Shown piece by piece: positions 11,612 to 64,000 of a stretch of 64,000 bases of DNA. Position numbers and translations under genes: made by a program. Every line of letters starts with the position of its first letter. The first letter of the stretch is position 1. This DNA is from Sisyra terminalis (Eukaryota > Arthropoda > Insecta > Neuroptera > Sisyridae), in NCBI GenBank assembly GCA_958496175.1, contig OY292277.1, positions 7,626,001 through 7,690,000 on the forward strand, written 5' to 3'. Under the pieces are notes generated by a model. The model made no database searches and was not told the DNA's origin. It worked only from the letters and a program-made list of their open reading frames with translations.

Positions 11612-13729
11612 TATAGTTTTATGAATTTTCTCTAATTATCATCTCAAAATTCCATCCATTGGCTTTTAATCGGTAGTTTAAAATTCATTTATTTGAAATG
11701 CTGACATTTCTTGCACTTAAATTGTATCATTTAAAGCTTCACTCTTCATACAACACTTGCGTTATCCCTTAATTTATTTAATATTTATTCTTAATTTTGT
11801 AAAAATTAAAATCACGTTTTCAATCTATCGAAATACTATTTGAATTCAAACCAACAAATCAATGATTATTTTTCTTAATCATTACGAAAACTTTAATTGG
11901 ATGTATAATGAAATATTATAATTTTTTTGACAAAGCTTTTTCAATATTTAACATAAACTGAAACAACTTTTATTTAATTACTCAATAATCTCAGCAAGAA
12001 GGTGATTCCCACTGTATAGTTAGTATTATTTTATTAAATTACTTTTTAATCATATGATTTTTAAATGTATTTTTAATGTAAAAAAAAAAATAAAAGCGTT
12101 GCATGACAATATAATGCTATTGATCAATTGCAGATAAAAGTTAAACGCAAAAAACATTAATGTCATGCTTTTATTTAAGGATAGAAAAAAATGGTTTTTA
12201 ACAGGATTGTAAATTTAATGGTTGTAGGTACTTAACAATTGTGAGCTTTAATCCATATTAATTATGATGGATATTTGTACTATTTTTGTTGAAAAAAGAA
12301 ACCTTGAACTTGTACTTATCCCTAAATTATTTATTGGATTTAGATTCAGGTTGTAAAATTTATTTTGTACCCCAAAGCTAAGGCTATAAATTATTATGGG
12401 AATCATTCTTTCGAAATTAAATTTACCAACTGCAATTAGGCAATCCAACATACATCAACCAAAATTTTATGCTTATCTCTTATATTAACTTTAATTCTTT
12501 AAATTGTTTTAGTTTTGATTGAAGAAAAAGATATAAAACGTTTAAGTAAAATAGAGATAGGATTGAATCAATGAGTGGGAGTACAGCATAAATCTAAATT
12601 TGTCCATTTTATTGTATCTATGTTAAAAATTCATCCTCTGTACATAAAAGAATATGTTGGGACTGTGAAAATCACATTTGGACAGTACATTTTTAAAATT
12701 TTAGCTAGTTTAGTAATGCAAAGGTCTTAGAAATAAATTCAATACTAAAACTTTTTTGTGAATTGCCTCAAAATAAGATTTAAAGTCTTGCAATGTTCTT
12801 CCATTATTTAATTAAATAAAAGCTATATCGCAAGGGAAGAAATTTTTTTTTGAAAACACTTTTTATGCGAACTTATTTTTAAATAGGTAAATTTAAATGT
12901 TCAGTTTTTAGCGAATGTGTGCTACTCTATTACTGAAAATCTGGAACAGGAAAATTACTTTATAGTTTTCCATCTACTATTGAGGTCATTTTTATAGATT
13001 CTTATTCTGTCGATTTAAGATGAGCCAAAAAAGCGGGGCACTACATAACTTTTTCTTTTGTAAACCAAGAAACCAAGCAAATCCCAGGAATCGGCGAATA
13101 AGATGGTGTTCTACTAGTTCAGTACTGAGATCGGTGACTCCCAGCTCTTTTAGTCGCTATACAGATTGGGTTTTTGACCCGGGTCTCCCCAAATCTTAAA
13201 ATCATAAGTTATTTATATTATTATAATGTAATATAGTATCTAATATATATAAACCCCAATCAAATTTTTCCAAAAATTACGTATTAGTAACGATGCAAAA
13301 ATGCAACCGTAGAATATAAAAACATTCGATAAAGACAAGAATCTTATGGACAATAGAATCCGATGGAAGTTTCTTTTAATAATGATGCAATGTTTTCCTA
13401 TGACGAGGAAAGAGGCTTAAACTTCAATATTGTATCCAAAATATCAATTTGTTCTCAATAATGAGCAATTAGGTAAGATTAAAAAACTATATGATGCATT
13501 TTTCCTCTTAAAGTGGCTGTGCAATGTTTATGCAAAGAAGATGCCTATTATGCTCTCTCATTAGCAATGAATAAATTAAGAAATAAAATCTTCCTTTCGT
13601 AAATATTCGACTTCAAAGAACTAAAATTCGACAGAAAGAGTGGCGAAAGCAAAAGGTAATTCATTAGAATAGATTATATTGTTAATTTTAATTTGCGAAA
13701 TGACCTTTCAGCTGCTGCAGAAGTGACAG
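11612..13729. other. AT-rich spacer, no gene seen
   Basis: Low-complexity AT-rich DNA with no coding signal, clear terminal repeats or RNA gene. A slightly GC-richer patch lies at 13030-13200 without an open frame. Confidence 0.5.
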
Positions 13730-14431
13730 GAATTGTAAAGAATAATAATATTGCTGGAAAATACTTCCGGTTAGGTCGCATTCTAGCACTCCATATTTGT
13801 TCATTATTTCCGAACATAATTGGTGAACTTCCAACTGAATTTCCAAAAGTTCAGTTCGATCGAGATTTCTGGTAAGGATTCGAGGGCCCCCTGAGCTTGA
13901 GGGCCCCGGGGCACGGCCCCGCCTAGCCCCTAGGTAGCTACGCTACTGTAAACAATCTGTACCTATGTTGGCAGCGACTATTGGACAACAAATACGTTGA
14001 TTATTGAAGAAAATGCAATCTTCGAATGGTTATAAAAGCTAAAGGAAAGGAAAATAAAGACTTAATACTTGTAAAAAAGTTCTTTACTTAGAATTGTAAA
14101 GAATAATAACATTGCTGGAAAATACTTCCGTTAGGTCGCATTCTAGCACTCCATATTTGCTCATTATTTCCGTACATAATTGGTGAACTTCCCACTGAAT
14201 TTCCACAAGTTCAGTTCGATCGAGATATCCGGTAAGGATCCGAGGGGCCTTTGAGCTTGAGGGCCCTGGGGTATTGCCCCGCCCAGCCCCTAGGTAGACA
14301 ATCTGTACCTATGCTGGTAGCGACAATTGGAGAACAAATACGTTGATTATTGAAGAAAACGCAATCTTCGAATGGTTATAAAAGCTAAAGGAAAGGAAAA
14401 TAAAGACTTAATACTTGTAAAAAAGCTCTTT
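13730..14431 (+). repeat. Two-copy tandem repeat, period 361 bp, with GC-rich block
   Basis: The unit starts GAATTGTAAAGAATAATAA at 13730 and again at 14091. Each copy has a GC-rich segment (around 13885-13935 and 14240-14292) rich in GGCCCC and CCCCGCC runs. The first copy keeps a 60-codon open frame that is frameshifted by a single-base deletion in the second, so it is probably not a functional gene. Confidence 0.85.
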
Positions 14432-60933
<46,502 letters not shown>

Positions 60934-61000
60934 GTAAGTAAAATGCTACTTGGAGTAAACATTATGGATTGAAACTGGTAAAGATTGGTTGGGAAAAGAA

Positions 61001-61730
61001 AACGGCAAGTATGGGAAAGATGATGGAATCCTCGGAAGTTAACAAGGCAAAAAGAGACCACTGGTGGTCGAGTGGTCGAAAATCCGCTTCGAAAGTGATC
61101 GATGGAATCGAATCTCGTACCGTTATGGTTCTAAAGATCTTAACAGTTGTCAGAAGACATCAAATTATAATATGTTTTTGAAAAGAAAACGGCAGGTATG
61201 GGAGAGGGAATTGAATCCTCGGAAGTTAACAAGTCAAAAAGAGACCATTGGTGGCCAAGTGGTCGAAAATTCGCCCCGAAAGTGACCAATGAAATCGATT
61301 CTTGTACTGTTATGGTTCTAAAGGTCTTAACAGTTGTCAGAAGACATCAAATTATTACATGTTTTTTTGAAAAGAAAACGGCAAGTATGGGAGAGGGGAT
61401 TAAGATCTCCTCTCCCATACTTGCCATACTCCCATCTCAACTTATTAAGAAGTCAAAAAGAGCTTACTGGTGGCCAAGTGGTCGAAAATTCGCTCCGAAA
61501 ATGATCAATGAAATCAAATCTCACACCAATATGGGAACCGAAAGAAAATGGCAAGTATGGGAGAGGGGATTGAATCCTTGGAAGTTAGGAAGTCAAAAAG
61601 AGCCTACTGGTGGCCGAGTGGTCGAAAATCCGCTCCGAAATTGATCAATGGAATCGATTTTCGTATCGTTATGGTTCTAAAGATCTTAACAGTTGTCAGA
61701 AAACATTAAATTATTACATGCTTTTAAATC
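61001..61730 (+). repeat. Four-copy tandem array (170-187 bp units) with a Pol III A-box-like core
   Basis: GAAAACGGCAAGTATGGGA recurs at about 60998, 61185, 61372 and 61543. Each unit has GGTGGCCGAGTGGTCGAAAA (or close), matching the tRNA A box TGGCNNAGTGG. GGAATCGAATCTC-like text follows about 40 nt later as a weak B box. The 148-codon open frame across the array is a product of the repeat and probably not translated. Confidence 0.8.
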
Positions 61731-63299
61731 TGCATATTTGCTGCTTCTTGTATCTTACAATTTTTCCCTGTTCTAGGTATGATTTTGAACGATAAACTTT
61801 TCAGAGAAGAAATTCGTATATTCCCCTGAGATTTTAATAAACTTTTTGATTTACTGATGGATATAAGCTCTAAGCTGGCATATTTGTTAAATTAATGTGA
61901 TGAAGAATCTTAACAGAAGAGAAGAACCTTAACAGGTGTCTAAGATTTTGGAATCTATGGATACATTCATATTTTGACATTTTAGGGATACATTCATTGG
62001 GTATTAATGAAGCGTATGAAATGTTAGAGAAATCGGTATTTTTATCCTAGTAGCTTAGTGGATACACATAAAACAGTCGGCTGTACAGTCCGTCATAAAA
62101 CAGTCCGCTAGTAGACTTAAGAACCACTGGTTTAAGCATTCTAAAAAGAATAGAAGATAATGATGGCAATGGATAGTTCTTTCTACAGATATCCCAGTTG
62201 AATTCAATTCCATATCCCGGAATGGATTCTCAACTGTGTTGGAATCATTGAAGGACATGGATTGGTGCGAAGGTCAAGGATTGGCAGCAGAACTTCGTAC
62301 TAATGGGAGTTTTGATTTATACTAATTCATACTGTACTACATGTTTTCAGAAGTTATAGTATAACGAAAAGCGCTGAATTATTTTCAGTATAAAGACGCA
62401 TAACATCAGCGCCGATTCTGTGGATATTTTCACATATTTTAGATTCTGTTGATATATAGTTGATATTTTCTGGTAATTTTGACTAACTAATAGATGAGAA
62501 TTGGTGGTCCTAAATGACCAAATTTGCCGCCCTAGGCTTCAACCTACTCAACCTGCTGGCAAATCCGCCACTAGTGCTCATATTTTTTTATTAAATTGTG
62601 TTCAATTTTAAGTTTTCATCCCTAAGGAGTCATTCATAAAACTACTTCTTCCGACTTCCTGAACTCCATTCTTCGATAAAAAACCTCTTCCATTGCTACT
62701 ATTGGATGCCATAGTATTACGTAGTAATTAAAAAAATCTTATTTCCACCGTTTTTTTTACTATTGATAATTTTGGCTTTACTAATAGATGAGAATTGATA
62801 AGTGGTCCTAAATGACCAAATTTACCACCACTTTTACATAAAGTTATAAAGTTTCCATTGGGTCAACATAACTTGAGTTTATTAGCCGCAAAAGTGGTTT
62901 CTAAATCAAAATATTTTGCCAAAATAAAATAAAAAGCGTGATAGAAACGCCTCTTAAAATTAGTTTCTGATAGACAATCTCATCATTGCAAATTACAGAC
63001 TAATACCTATGCTAATATTCTTGGAATTAATTAAAATGTTAATATTTTAGAAGCATCTTAACTATTCAAGTTAGATTTTTTTTTATCAACGATTTATTAA
63101 GGCACATGGGAAGTGACAGAGATTGTATTTTATGCCAGCTAGTTATTAAACTATAAACGAGGGTGTTTCCCTGTTTCCTTGGTGTTCCCCCCTTAATTAA
63201 ATATTGGGGTAACTATGACACTGTTAACCAATTTCAAACAACTTATTAATATTTTTCGTTTATTTTTAAAGAAGGATTATTTAAAAAGGAAAAAAAATT
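61731..63299. other. Intergenic or da-intron sequence, no feature seen
   Basis: AT-rich. The 5' UTR and promoter of the NME7-like gene may lie at the end, but no element can be named. Confidence 0.4.
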
Positions 63300-64000
63300 A
63301 TGGCAGCGCCGTATTTAAACGATGATCCCGATAAAGCGATGTCTGTCGCTAGTTATAGTGATCGGTATGCATTTAACGCCGAATGGTATGATACTGCATC
63401 GAATTTAACTCTGAAGGGAATTTTAAGTTACTTTCCTTTTGATGGTGCGGTTGAGTTGTACAATTTAAGCTACAATCGATTGTGTCTATCCAGGAATTTT
63501 GTTCCGGGAGTTACGTTTAGTCAAATGTTTGTCGGAAATGTGGTCAACGTGAATGGACGTTTGGTTCGATTAACAGGATACGCATGTGAAAACACTCGGA
63601 ATTTAGTGGAAAAAGTGGTACAACGGACTTTTGCGTTGGTGAAACCCGGAACCAAAGTCGATATTGGTTCATTGTTGACTTGCCTACATCGTTGTAAATT
63701 TCGGGTGACGAAATTTCGAATGTGTCAAATGAGCCAGGAGCACGCGTTGCGGTTGTACCATTCCAAAATGCAGGAAACTTATATTTCGTATGTAATTACG
63801 AATGTGACTTCTGCTCCGGTTTATGCGATTGAAATGGTCGGGGCGAATTCCATTCAGCGGTGGAAAGATTTGATGGGTCCGGCCGAACCGCGCGTAGCGC
63901 GGATCGAATCACCCCAATCTCTTCGGGCCGCTTTTGGTCTGGAATTGGCCGAAAATGGGTTTCATGGTGCCGATGACCCGGAGCAAGTGAATCGCGAGGT
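63300..64000 (+). CDS. NME7-like nucleoside diphosphate kinase (3' truncated by window)
   Basis: ATG at 63300 opens 233 codons with no stop to the window edge. Residues 19-105 form a DM10 domain (YSDRYAFNAEWYDTA, FPFDGAVELYNL, LFVGN-like FVGNVVNV). From residue 108 an NDK domain follows: RTFALVKPG, KFRVTKFRM, LMGPAEPRVARI, SLRAAFG and NGFHGADDP, where H222 sits at the phosphohistidine site. DM10 followed by NDK is the NME7 architecture; a second NDK domain is expected downstream. NME7 is linked to the gamma-tubulin complex and to axonemal microtubules. The stretch is uninterrupted by introns here. The start is upheld by AAAAAAATT ATG and by family alignment just upstream of DM10. Confidence 0.9.
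   Translation, partial: MAAPYLNDDPDKAMSVASYSDRYAFNAEWYDTASNLTLKGILSYFPFDGAVELYNLSYNRLCLSRNFVPGVTFSQMFVGNVVNVNGRLVRLTGYACENTRNLVEKVVQRTFALVKPGTKVDIGSLLTCLHRCKFRVTKFRMCQMSQEHALRLYHSKMQETYISYVITNVTSAPVYAIEMVGANSIQRWKDLMGPAEPRVARIESPQSLRAAFGLELAENGFHGADDPEQVNRE

Noticed and set aside
61198..61644. 148-codon open frame with a repeated SEVNKSKRDHWW peptide
   Set aside because: It runs through a tandem repeat with a tRNA-like core; other copies shift frame.
60950..63299. Search for the da bHLH exon
   Set aside because: No ARER/basic-helix-loop-helix-like coding stretch is present before the window end.

Overview
The window looks like nuclear DNA of an insect. It is AT-rich, most well-resolved introns are 53-61 nt, and it carries the start of the insect class I bHLH gene daughterless (da), an insect-type ammonium transporter and the start of an NME7-type nucleoside diphosphate kinase. 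The order of insect cannot be fixed from this sequence. No rRNA, tRNA, CRISPR or bacterial-style operon is visible.

Layout. (1) 1-6392, plus strand: the 3' part (seven exons, 898 codons) of a single-pass membrane protein with a mucin-like Ser/Thr-rich ectodomain, one Ig-like domain, a Cys-rich module, a transmembrane helix and a basic/proline tail. Its domain order resembles zona-pellucida-binding (Sp38) proteins. (2) 6737-9313, minus strand: a complete eight-exon Amt-type ammonium transporter, convergent with the first gene. (3) 9314-15305: a repeat-bearing spacer between the divergent Amt and da genes. (4) 15306-60933, plus strand: the first four coding exons of da, separated by introns of about 15.6, 0.6 and 28.6 kb. 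The bHLH exon lies beyond the window. (5) 63300-64000, plus strand: the first 233 codons of an NME7-like gene, apparently inside a later da intron.

The large introns are mostly repeats. They hold long inverted-repeat (fold-back) elements with target-site duplications, hAT-type MITEs, a small Helitron, a MITE with a 9-bp duplication, decayed LINE reverse transcriptase/RNase H fragments and several tandem arrays. The most unusual signal is a set of hammerhead-ribozyme-like motifs (about 18.66, 19.34, 21.57, 23.55, 38.68 and 56.77 kb). Two have a complete catalytic core with a pairing stem II and a plausible helix I. They have the short stem III known from hammerheads of Penelope-like retroelements. 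The one at 38674-38708 is on the same strand as da, so it would be present in the da pre-mRNA.

The host genes do not form an obvious pathway. Their interplay is positional: fold-back elements and ribozyme-like motifs sit inside transcribed introns and would be part of the pre-mRNAs of the host genes.
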